Below are positions 1 through 5,559 of a stretch of 5,559 bases of DNA, one piece after another; positions within the stretch are counted from its first letter, which is position 1, and each line of letters starts with the position of its first letter. Under the pieces are notes generated by a model, which was given only the letters and a program-made list of their open reading frames with translations, had not been told where the DNA came from and did no database searches. Both the position numbers and the translations under genes were made by a program. This DNA is from Candidatus Parcubacteria bacterium (GTDB taxonomy: Bacteria > Patescibacteriota > Minisyncoccia > Phycocordibacterales > Zambryskibacteraceae). The stretch covers positions 1 through 5,559 of the forward strand of contig JAIFWR010000033.1 of the NCBI GenBank assembly GCA_019661805.1, read 5' to 3'.

Positions 1-499
<499 letters not shown>

Positions 500-1312
500 T
501 TATTTGAACGAGTAGAATACCTTGTTCTCGGTCCGCATGTCGAGCGTGGCAAGCTTCTGCCAGAAATTCCCCTCCGCCCTGATCGGCTCGCTCGCGAGGA
601 AGGATTCGAGGCCCGAGGCGAGCGAGCCCATGTCCGCTCCGCGCGCAAAGAGGATCGCCCCTCTGCCGGCAAGGCTCACCCTGCCTTCCGTCCCAGAGAA
701 GCGGAGCGAACGCGGCTCGGCGCCGAGCGCCTCAAGGCGCTCGGCGAAGGCAGAGAGGCCCCTAAACTCCGCTTCGGGGACAAATTGCTTGCCGAGCGGG
801 CTCTCGAGCGGCGCATCCGAGGAGTAGGCGAGGTAGACTCCGTCCGAGAACTGGGGCGCCGTATCAAAAATGAATCCGGTGTCGTCCATGAAGTAGCATT
901 CCTCCCCGCAGTAGAGGGCATAGGGCTTCCGCTCCCCCGCCGACACGCGGAGGATATGGAGCCCCTCGAGCGAGGCCGCCGCCGAACTCATGCGCGGGAA
1001 GCGTCGCAGGAGCTCCCTCTCGAGCCCGGCCCGTGGGTAGAAGAATACATTCGTCTTCGGCACGAGCCAGAGGTAGGAGCCGGCGACAAACTCCCTCGCC
1101 GCCTCCTCGACCTGCGAGGGAGCGACGCCTGCCGCACCCTCGACCTTGACCTCCGCGATCTGGAGGCTCTTCATCCGCAGGGCAAAGAGGGTCATGATGA
1201 TGAGGACGAGGAAAGCGCCGCAAGCGATCCATAATCGCTTGCGGCGCGCTTTCACCTTCTTCGCCAGATACTCGGTGGTCGAAATGGTCCTGCCGGTGGA
1301 AACGATTTTCAT
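500..1312 (-). CDS. ftsQ: FtsQ/DivIB-like cell-division membrane protein
   Basis: The 270-residue product has the layout of FtsQ/DivIB, the bitopic divisome protein that links FtsB/FtsL to septal wall synthesis. It has a basic cytoplasmic tail (residues 1-26, with KARRKR just before the membrane) and a single hydrophobic segment at about 27-46. A POTRA-like region follows at about 50-127 (LQIAEVKVEGAAG, then GLHILRVSAGERKPYALY), then a beta-rich domain with MDDTGFIFD at 142-150. The end, LDMRTENKVFYSF, matches the usual FtsQ closing strand with its DLR and KVFY pattern. Two cysteines in YCGEEC (135 and 139) would face outside the membrane. The ATG overlaps the serS TGA by four bases (ATGA), with AGGA close upstream, which supports this start. 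The gene lies between serS and dus in one tight operon. It contains strong inverted repeats, listed separately. The family call rests on topology and motifs, since FtsQ sequences diverge widely; another POTRA protein is possible. Confidence 0.8.
   Translation of the reverse strand: MKIVSTGRTISTTEYLAKKVKARRKRLWIACGAFLVLIIMTLFALRMKSLQIAEVKVEGAAGVAPSQVEEAAREFVAGSYLWLVPKTNVFFYPRAGLERELLRRFPRMSSAAASLEGLHILRVSAGERKPYALYCGEECYFMDDTGFIFDTAPQFSDGVYLAYSSDAPLESPLGKQFVPEAEFRGLSAFAERLEALGAEPRSLRFSGTEGRVSLAGRGAILFARGADMGSLASGLESFLASEPIRAEGNFWQKLATLDMRTENKVFYSFK
585..628. repeat. Inverted repeat, 10-bp perfect arms, inside ftsQ
   Basis: GGCTCGCTCG at 585-594 is the exact reverse complement of CGAGCGAGCC at 619-628, with 24 bases between. 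It lies in the 3' part of the ftsQ-like gene, where GAG/CTC and GCC/GGC codons are frequent, so codon composition may explain it. Confidence 0.5.
715..746. repeat. Overlapping GC-rich palindromes inside ftsQ
   Basis: CGCCGAGCGCCT (721-732) and AGGCGCTCGGCG (735-746) are perfect 12-bp inverted arms separated by only CA. The left arm also forms a perfect 14-bp palindrome with the bases before it (GCTCGGC at 715-721, GCCGAGC at 722-728). One segment can therefore pair either way, giving two mutually exclusive hairpins. The bases encode AERLEALGAEP of the ftsQ-like protein. No T-run follows on either strand, so this is not an ordinary terminator. Confidence 0.75.
1091..1122. repeat. Inverted repeat, 9-bp perfect arms, inside ftsQ
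   Basis: CTCCCTCGC (1091-1099) is the exact reverse complement of GCGAGGGAG (1114-1122), with a 14-base loop. It lies in the POTRA-coding part of the ftsQ-like gene. Taken alone it could be chance in GC-rich coding sequence. Confidence 0.5.
1211..1253. repeat. Strong hairpin: 14-bp perfect inverted repeat near the 5' end of ftsQ
   Basis: GCGCCGCAAGCGAT (1215-1228) and ATCGCTTGCGGCGC (1234-1247) pair perfectly around a 5-base loop. The stem can extend by GAAA (1211-1214) with TTTC (1250-1253) across a 2-base bulge. In the minus-strand mRNA the perfect stem covers about nucleotides 66-98 of the ftsQ-like frame, about 60 bases after the serS stop. It is followed by UUUCCUC, a weak U-run. The same bases encode the basic pre-membrane stretch and the first residues of the transmembrane helix (codons 22-33). 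It could be an intragenic attenuator or translational brake; that function is inference. Confidence 0.85.
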
Positions 1313-2538
1313 TTCCTGATCTCGGTCAGCCCGTTCATGTAGGGCACGAGCGCCTCCGGGATCTTCACGCTCCCGTCGACCTGCTGGTAATTTTCGATAA
1401 TAGCGATAAGTGTACGGCCGATGGCAACCGCCGTGGCATCATTCATATGCAAAGGCTCGGTGGTGCCGTCGGCGCGCTTGACCTTCGCGTTCAAGCGACG
1501 GGATTGGAAGTTCCCCGTGTGGTCCGCGCTGTGGGTCTCCCTATACTTGCCCTGTCCAGGCATCCACGTCTCGATGTCTATCTGCCGGTAGTCGGGGAAA
1601 CCCATATCGCCGGTGCAAATAATCACGACCTGGTACGGGAGATTGAGCGCCTGCAAGATCTCCTCCTGGATCGAGACGAGAAACTCCTGCTCCTTGAGCG
1701 AGTCTTCCGGGAGCGTAAAGGATTCCATCTCGAGCTTGTCGAACTGGTGCTGGCGGAGTATCCCTTTGGTATCCTTGCCATACGTGCCCGCTTCGCGGCG
1801 GAAGGCGGTCGAGTAGCCAGCCAGGCGGATGGGCAGATCTTTCTCGCTCACAGTCTTATCCATCTGGATCGGGCCGAGCGTATGTTCCGCGCTCCCGATG
1901 AGCATGAGGTCGTCGGCTGGGAACATATAATGGTCGTCGGGCGTCATGAATCGCGCCATCCTGTTTTGCACCGCGGGCTTTATGAATACGGGCGGGATAA
2001 CGGGGGTGAATCCCTTCGCGATCAACTTGTTGAAAACGAATTGGATGAGCGCGAACTGCATGAGGGCAAGCGGCCCCTTGAGGTAGGCGAAGCGGGAACC
2101 GGAAACCTCTGCGGCCGTCTCGGTATCGATGATCCCGAGCGCTTTGCCTATTTCGTCGTGTTCTTTGGGCTCAAAATCGAACTTCGGCACCTCACCCCAC
2201 TGGCGCAAGACCTTGTTGCCGCTCTCGTCCTCTCCCACCGGCGTGTCGGCCGAGTAAATGTTGGGCACCTTGATCATGAGCGAGACGAACTCCTTATCGG
2301 CATCCGCATAATCCTTCTCGATCTGCTCGAGTTCCCCCTTGAGCTGGCTCCCGAGGGCGTTGTCGCGGGCATTGGCCGCTTCCTTCCGCTTCTGGTTCAA
2401 GAGGTCTAACTCGGTCCGGAGCCGCTTCCTCTCTTCGGCCACAAGGAGGAGCCGGTCCACGTCTATCTCGCGGTGCTTGTTCTTGGCCGCGGCTAGGACC
2501 AAGTCCTTATTTTCTCTGATAAACTTGATATCAAGCAT
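1309..2538 (-). CDS. serS: Seryl-tRNA synthetase
   Basis: This class II synthetase charges tRNA-Ser with serine using ATP and works as a cytoplasmic homodimer. The 409-residue protein starts MLDIKFIREN, the standard SerS opening, which fixes the start at 2538; an open frame continues to 2688 but has no SerS character. Residues about 25-95 form the charged coiled-coil arm that grips the long variable arm of tRNA-Ser. The catalytic core has motif 1 (GFTPVIPPVF, 176-185), motif 2 (FRREAGTYGKDTKGILRQ, from 246) and motif 3 (AVAIGRTLIAIIENYQ, 370-385, with Arg 375). The serine-sensing TxE triad appears as SAE (216-218), a conservative change. At 409 residues it is slightly shorter than the usual 420-430. 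It is the first gene of the minus-strand group and overlaps the next by four bases. No Shine-Dalgarno precedes it, and a TATTAT box lies nine bases upstream, so a nearly leaderless mRNA is possible. Confidence 0.98.
   Translation of the reverse strand: MLDIKFIRENKDLVLAAAKNKHREIDVDRLLLVAEERKRLRTELDLLNQKRKEAANARDNALGSQLKGELEQIEKDYADADKEFVSLMIKVPNIYSADTPVGEDESGNKVLRQWGEVPKFDFEPKEHDEIGKALGIIDTETAAEVSGSRFAYLKGPLALMQFALIQFVFNKLIAKGFTPVIPPVFIKPAVQNRMARFMTPDDHYMFPADDLMLIGSAEHTLGPIQMDKTVSEKDLPIRLAGYSTAFRREAGTYGKDTKGILRQHQFDKLEMESFTLPEDSLKEQEFLVSIQEEILQALNLPYQVVIICTGDMGFPDYRQIDIETWMPGQGKYRETHSADHTGNFQSRRLNAKVKRADGTTEPLHMNDATAVAIGRTLIAIIENYQQVDGSVKIPEALVPYMNGLTEIRK
2524..2535. repeat. 12-bp perfect palindrome at the serS start
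   Basis: CTTGATATCAAG is self-complementary. It encodes Leu-Asp-Ile-Lys (residues 2-5) of SerS and lies 20 bases upstream of the dprA ATG. The residues are conserved in SerS, so the palindrome may simply result from codon choice. Its place between two divergent starts would also suit an operator. Confidence 0.6.
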
Positions 2539-2539
2539 C

Positions 2540-2544
2540 GAGGT
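2540..2544 (+). promoter_or_regulatory. Likely Shine-Dalgarno of dprA
   Basis: GAGGT lies ten bases before the ATG at 2555 and is the only purine-rich anti-16S match in the serS-dprA gap. It supports this ATG as the dprA start over the longer open frame reaching back to 2339. Confidence 0.5.
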
Positions 2545-2546
2545 CA

Positions 2547-2552
2547 ATAATA
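2547..2552 (-). promoter_or_regulatory. Candidate -10 box for serS
   Basis: Read on the minus strand, 2552-2547 is TATTAT, five of six matches to TATAAT. It ends eight bases before the serS ATG (2538), so transcription would begin at or just before the start codon. The region 17 bases upstream, inside dprA (TGGAAG, 2575-2570), matches the -35 consensus at only three of six positions. This is a weak, position-based call. Confidence 0.3.
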
Positions 2553-2554
2553 CA

Positions 2555-3412
2555 ATGATCCGCGCGCTTCTTCCAGAGGAATACCCCGAGCTCTTGGCCG
2601 AGATTCCCGAGCCGCCGAAGCAGCTCCGCTTTGAGGGCACGCTTCCGCCTGTAGGCCACAAGCTCCTCGCCATTGTTGGCGCGCGCAAATTCTCCCCCTA
2701 CGGGCGCGAGGTCTGCGAAGAGCTCATCGCCGGGCTCGCGGGCGAGCCTATTTCCATAGTCTCCGGCCTGGCGCTCGGCATTGACTCGATCGCGCACAGG
2801 GCGGCGCTCCGCCACGGCCTCCACACCCTCGCTATCCCCGGCTCCGGGCTCGACCGCTCCGTCATTCACCCGCGCTCGCATGCGCCGCTCGCCGACGAGA
2901 TCGTGGCAAGCGGCGGCGGACTTATGTCCGAGTACGACGATCTCATGCCAAGCGGCGTATGGGCCTTCCCCCGCCGGAACAGGATCATGGCCGGTATGTG
3001 CCACGCGACGCTCGTCATCGAGGCGGAGAAGAAGAGCGGCACGCTCATCACCTCCCGGCTCGCGACCGAGTACAACCGCGAGGTCGGCGCCGTGCCCGGG
3101 CCGCACCATTCACCCACCTCCGAGGGCCCGCACATGCTTATCCGCCTCGGTGCGGCCCTCATCCGCGATCGGAACGACATCTTGGAACTCTTAGGTTTAA
3201 AAAGAAAGGATGAACCCCCGACCCTCCTCGACATCGAGGACCTCACGGCCGAGGAGAAACTGTTTATAAAGCTCTTAGAGAACTCCTGCCCGCGCGACGA
3301 ACTCATCAGGAAATCCAAGCTCGACACCGGCTCCGCTTCGGCCATCCTTTCCTTGCTCGAAATCAAAGGCCTCATCACCGAAGAACTGGGCGAAGTGCGG
3401 AAGACGTTCTAA
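2555..3412 (+). CDS. dprA: DNA-processing protein DprA/Smf
   Basis: DprA binds single-stranded DNA entering the cytoplasm during natural transformation, shields it and loads RecA. The 285-residue protein has the Rossmann-like DprA core: LLAIVGARKFSPYG (37-50), IVSGLALGIDSIAHRAAL (68-85), TLAIPGSGLD (91-100), GGLMSEY (121-127), FPRRNRIMAGM (138-148), SGTLIT (161-166) and EVGAVPGP (176-183). Residues about 225-285 look like the C-terminal winged-helix domain. The pre-Rossmann lead (LLPEEYPELLAEIPEPP) is short and there is no separate N-terminal SAM domain, so it is at the small end of the family. The ATG at 2555 is chosen because protein similarity begins there and GAGGT lies ten bases upstream; the upstream open frame is antisense to serS. 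topA follows in the same direction after 48 bp, the order also known in Firmicutes. All core motifs look intact, so the cell may be able to process transforming DNA. Confidence 0.97.
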   Translation: MIRALLPEEYPELLAEIPEPPKQLRFEGTLPPVGHKLLAIVGARKFSPYGREVCEELIAGLAGEPISIVSGLALGIDSIAHRAALRHGLHTLAIPGSGLDRSVIHPRSHAPLADEIVASGGGLMSEYDDLMPSGVWAFPRRNRIMAGMCHATLVIEAEKKSGTLITSRLATEYNREVGAVPGPHHSPTSEGPHMLIRLGAALIRDRNDILELLGLKRKDEPPTLLDIEDLTAEEKLFIKLLENSCPRDELIRKSKLDTGSASAILSLLEIKGLITEELGEVRKTF

Positions 3413-3460
3413 CGCGAGATTTGCTTTAAAAATGTTTCCGTAGTATTTGTTAAGCCTGCG
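3413..3460 (+). other. dprA-topA intergenic gap, AT-rich leader
   Basis: These 48 bases are clearly richer in A and T than both neighbours. They hold no hairpin with a T-run, no convincing Shine-Dalgarno and only poor promoter matches (TTGCTT at 3421, TAGTAT at 3441, spacing 14). topA may be transcribed with dprA, or from a weak promoter here that cannot be assigned. Confidence 0.4.
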
Positions 3461-4048
3461 ATGAAGCTTTTAATTGTCGAGTCTCCGAGCAAGGCAAAGA
3501 CGATCGAGAAATATCTCGGGAAGGATTTCCGCGTGGTTGCATCCGTCGGCCATGTGCGGGATTTGCCGAAGTCGAACAAGCAAGCGATCGACATCCCGGG
3601 CGGCTTCATCCCCAAGTACGAAGTGAGCAAGGGCAAGGAGAAGGTCATCGCCGAGATCAAGCGCCTGGCCAAGTCCGCGGACGAAGTCATCCTCGCAACC
3701 GACCCCGACCGCGAGGGCGAGGCTATCGCCTGGCATGTGGCCGAGGCGGTCAAATTGCGCAACCCGAAGCGGATCGTCTTCCACGAGATCACCAAGGAAG
3801 CGGTCGAGGAGGCCTTGAAGAAGCCCCGCTCTATAGATGAGCACCTCCGCGAGGCCCAGGAAGCCCGCCGCGTCCTCGATAGGCTCGTCGGTTACGACCT
3901 CTCCGGCCTCATTTGGAAGAAGGTCCGCTACGGCCTCTCCGCCGGCCGCGTCCAGTCCCCCGCGCTCCGCATCATCATGGAGCGCGAGCGCGAGATCCGC
4001 GCCTTCACGCCCGAGACTTTTTGGAAGATTAGATTGTCGCCACGTTAA
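3461..4048 (+). CDS. topA: TopA fragment 1: Toprim domain and start of the core
   Basis: Frame 2 encodes 195 residues, of which the first 190 are TopA. The Toprim domain opens with KLLIVESPSKAKTIEKYLG; Glu 7 matches the catalytic Glu 9 of the E. coli enzyme. The metal-binding DPDREGE follows at 81-87. The HEITKEAV segment (108-115) and GLSAGRVQSPAL (158-169) are also intact. After PETFWKI (184-190) the frame runs into five unrelated residues and a TAA at 4046-4048. The ATG at 3461 fits the usual TopA N-terminus, although no Shine-Dalgarno precedes it. Alone, this piece lacks the active-site Tyr and could not cleave DNA. Confidence 0.95.
   Translation: MKLLIVESPSKAKTIEKYLGKDFRVVASVGHVRDLPKSNKQAIDIPGGFIPKYEVSKGKEKVIAEIKRLAKSADEVILATDPDREGEAIAWHVAEAVKLRNPKRIVFHEITKEAVEEALKKPRSIDEHLREAQEARRVLDRLVGYDLSGLIWKKVRYGLSAGRVQSPALRIIMEREREIRAFTPETFWKIRLSPR
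4026..4035 (+). repeat. topA: Tandem 5-bp duplication AGATT-AGATT at the first topA break
   Basis: AGATT at 4026-4030 is directly repeated at 4031-4035. With one copy removed, the frame reads TTT TGG AAG ATT GTC GCC ACG TTA, that is FWKI-VATL, and joins fragment 1 to fragment 2 without a stop. A five-base gain causes exactly the frame change observed. Confidence 0.85.
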
Positions 4049-4491
4049 ACAACCTCGGCTTTGAATGTTCTATAGAACCAAGAGAGAAGAAAGAAGTCGA
4101 GCGCATTATTGCCGAAGGCGAGAAGGGTAAGTGGGAAGTGATTGATATCAAGGAGACGAAAGTCGCTCGTGCCCCACGCGCACCATTCATCACCTCAACT
4201 TTGCAGCAGGCCGCGAGCTCGCGCCTCGGATGGTCTCCTTCGCGCACCATGTCGGTCGCCCAGCGCCTCTACGAGGCCGGCCACATCACCTACATGCGCA
4301 CCGACTCGACCAACCTCGGCGCGCAAGCCAGAGCGCAGATCGAAGAGGCGGTGAAGAAGGGCTATGGCGCAGACTACTTCGAGCCCCACACCTTTTCCAA
4401 AAAATCGAAGAACGCCCAGGAAGCGCACGAAGCGATCCGCCCCACCCACTTCACCGTCGAGAATGCGGGCGCACCGTTGCAAGCCAGATGA
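4033..4491 (+). CDS. topA: TopA fragment 2: central core with the active-site tyrosine
   Basis: Frame 1 opens after a TAG at 4030-4032 and is TopA-like from 4036 (VATLNNLGFEC) to about 4469. It contains EPREKKEVER, then PFITSTLQQAASSRLGW and the nucleophile motif GHITYMRTDS, with the active-site Tyr codon at 4291-4293. The conserved SKKSKNAQEAHEAIRPT follows. TopA similarity stops at VENAG, and the frame then ends at the TGA at 4489-4491. It has no credible start of its own; the GTG at 4138 lies inside the domain. Bases 4061-4150 are much poorer in G+C (about 42%) than either flank (about 70%). Confidence 0.93.
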   Translation: MVATLNNLGFECSIEPREKKEVERIIAEGEKGKWEVIDIKETKVARAPRAPFITSTLQQAASSRLGWSPSRTMSVAQRLYEAGHITYMRTDSTNLGAQARAQIEEAVKKGYGADYFEPHTFSKKSKNAQEAHEAIRPTHFTVENAGAPLQAR

Positions 4492-5559
4492 AGAGCGCGG
4501 AGGTGATGCGCACCAAGGTTGTCGCTAATATCGCGAATGGCACGCTGCCGGACTTCTGGCTCAACGGCTCGCGGATCCTCTTCCCCGGCTGGATCAAGGC
4601 CGATCCTTCCTCGGCAAGCGAGGACGTCATCTTGCCGAAGTTTGCCACGGGCGACGCCCTCAAGCTCGGCTCGATCGAGTCCGAGGAGAAGCAAACGGAG
4701 CCCCCGGCACGCTACTCGGAAGCGGGCCTTGTGAAGGAGCTTGAGAAGCGCGGCATCGGCCGTCCCTCCACCTACGCTTCGATCATCAAGACTTTGGACG
4801 AGCGCGGCTACGTGGAGAAGGTGAGCAAGGCCCTCGTGCCGACGGATACGGGCGACGTCGTATCGAGCTTCCTCGAGGAGAACTTCGCAAGCTACATTTC
4901 TGACTCCTTCACCGCCGAGATGGAGGACGAGCTCGACGAGATCGCGAACGGCGACCGCTCGTACAAGAAGACCCTCACCGATTTCTATACCCCGTTCATC
5001 AAGGAGGTTAAGAGCAAGGAGAAAGTCGCCAAGGCCACTGACCTCGGTGCCGCTCCTCCAGATATGAAGTGCCCCGTCTGCGGATCGAAGATGATCGTGA
5101 AGTTAGGCCGAGGGGGCAAGTTCTACTCCTGCGCGCGCTTCCCCGAGTGCACGGGCGCGCGGACGCTCGAGGGCAAGGAGCTCCAGGGCCCCAAGGATAC
5201 CGGCGAGCTCTGTCCTAAATGCGGCAAGGGGAACCTGGTCACGCGCGAGGGCAAGTTCGGCATGTTTACGGCGTGCGCCCGCTTCCCCAAGTGCAAGTTC
5301 GTCAAGAAGGATGAGGAACAGGAGAAGCAGAACTCGACTGGTGTCGAGTGCCCCGTTTGCAAGAAGGGTTTCCTGACCGAGCGCCGCGGCCGCTTCGGCC
5401 TTTTCTACAGCTGTTCAAATTACCCCGACTGCAAATTTGCAATCAAGGCGAAACCGACGGGCGAGAAATGCGAACTTTGCGGTTCATTAATGATGGAGGG
5501 AACCAAAACCATACCTGAACGTTGCAGCGATAAAAACTGTCCGAACCACAATCCCCACA
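4470..5559 (+). CDS. topA: TopA fragment 3: C-terminal core and zinc ribbons, open at window end
   Basis: Frame 3 runs without a stop from RTVASQM (4470) to the last base, about 363 codons. It has the C-terminal part of the core (LPDFWLNGS, ARYSEAGLVKELEKRGIGRPSTYASI, where the GIGRPSTYA motif is diagnostic, and then VPTDTG and FTAEMEDELDEIANG). Four cysteine modules follow. Three are typical topoisomerase zinc ribbons, starting with CPVC (5070), CPKC (5211) and CPVC (5349). The fourth starts with CELC (5469) and closes with CSDKNCPNHN. These ribbons bind single-stranded DNA and, in E. coli, RNA polymerase. Similar tails usually end soon after this point, so little is probably missing. An ATG at 4488 is in frame, but it only falls within the conserved ASQM. 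Confidence 0.94.

Larger units (their letters stand above)
3461..5559 (+). pseudogene. topA: DNA topoisomerase I (topA), split into three frames, 3' end off window
   Basis: TopA is the type IA topoisomerase that relaxes negative supercoils behind RNA polymerase through a covalent 5'-phosphotyrosine. All modules of a bacterial TopA occur here in order, but in three frames. The first is at 3461-4048, the second from about 4036 to 4491, and the third from about 4470 to the window end, where it is still open. The first shift coincides with a tandem AGATT duplication; the second with loss of the conserved segment that normally precedes RTVASQM. The two shifts do not cancel each other. Residues on both sides of each break are well conserved and codon use is normal, so any damage is recent or is an artefact. 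Whether functional TopA is made cannot be told from this sequence. The gene follows dprA. Confidence 0.85.

Noticed and set aside
1447..2409. 320-codon open frame on the plus strand
   Set aside because: It lies wholly antisense to serS and shows no family motif; it is a composition shadow.
2339..2554. Longer DprA start, adding 72 residues
   Set aside because: The added residues are antisense to serS and Arg/Ser-rich. DprA similarity and the Shine-Dalgarno both point to 2555.
2539..2688. Longer SerS start, adding 50 residues
   Set aside because: The added residues are antisense to dprA and lack SerS similarity, and MLDIKFIREN is the usual SerS N-terminus.
3413..3460. A promoter for topA
   Set aside because: The -35-like and -10-like hexamers match poorly and have wrong spacing, so the gap is described but no promoter is called.
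3961..3986. 8-bp inverted repeat (CGCGCTCC / GGAGCGCG) in topA
   Set aside because: It is short and lies in a run of Arg/Glu codons, so it is expected by chance in GC-rich coding sequence.
4018..4022. Programmed -1 frameshift or homopolymer error at the T5 run in topA
   Set aside because: A shift here would read straight into the TAG at 4030-4032, and the heptamer does not fit a slippery site. The AGATT duplication explains the break without this problem.
4489..4491. Recoded TGA (Gly or Trp) allowing readthrough in topA
   Set aside because: Beyond the TGA, frame 1 is not TopA; similarity continues in frame 3. The same codon ends serS normally.
5388..5404. GC hairpin followed by TTTT (GGCCG-CTT-CGGCC)
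   Set aside because: The stem is only five bp and lies inside conserved zinc-ribbon coding sequence (RGRFGLFYS), so an intrinsic terminator is unlikely.

Overview
The window is a compact, GC-rich stretch (about 60% G+C by eye) of bacterial housekeeping genes in two divergent groups. The short intergenic distances, the 285-residue DprA, the FtsQ-like protein translated in the serS operon and the style of the TopA and SerS sequences fit a small-genome bacterium. My best guess is the Candidate Phyla Radiation / Parcubacteria. That placement is inference from memory of related sequences, not the result of a search. UGA ends serS, so it acts as a stop there; the UGA-recoding code of Gracilibacteria-type lineages is not in use.

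Minus-strand group, read from about 2538 leftward: serS (seryl-tRNA synthetase), then an ftsQ/divIB-like cell-division gene whose ATG overlaps the serS TGA, then dus (tRNA-dihydrouridine synthase), whose ATG directly follows the ftsQ TAA and which leaves the window at base 1. The spacing implies one translationally coupled transcript joining tRNA charging, tRNA modification and septum assembly.

Plus-strand group, from 2555 rightward: dprA, encoding the DNA-processing protein that loads RecA on incoming single strands in natural transformation, then after 48 bp topA (DNA topoisomerase I). A dprA-topA pair is also known from Firmicutes such as Bacillus. The serS and dprA start codons are only 16 bp apart.

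The main anomaly is topA. It has all the expected modules (Toprim, active-site Tyr, zinc ribbons) but in three different frames. The first break coincides with a tandem 5-bp duplication (AGATT AGATT, 4026-4035); removing one copy restores a perfect junction. The second break, near 4468-4472, is a deletion of about a dozen conserved codons plus one base. The gene is therefore either a real pseudogene, a minority or mosaic allele, or an assembly artefact, and the sequence alone cannot decide.

The second unexplained signal is DNA or RNA structure inside ftsQ: a perfect 14-bp inverted repeat with a 5-base loop at 1215-1247, and further perfect inverted repeats at 721-746, 585-628 and 1091-1122. 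I see no RNA genes, CRISPR arrays, insertion sequences or phage genes. No stretch over 300 bases lacks a gene.
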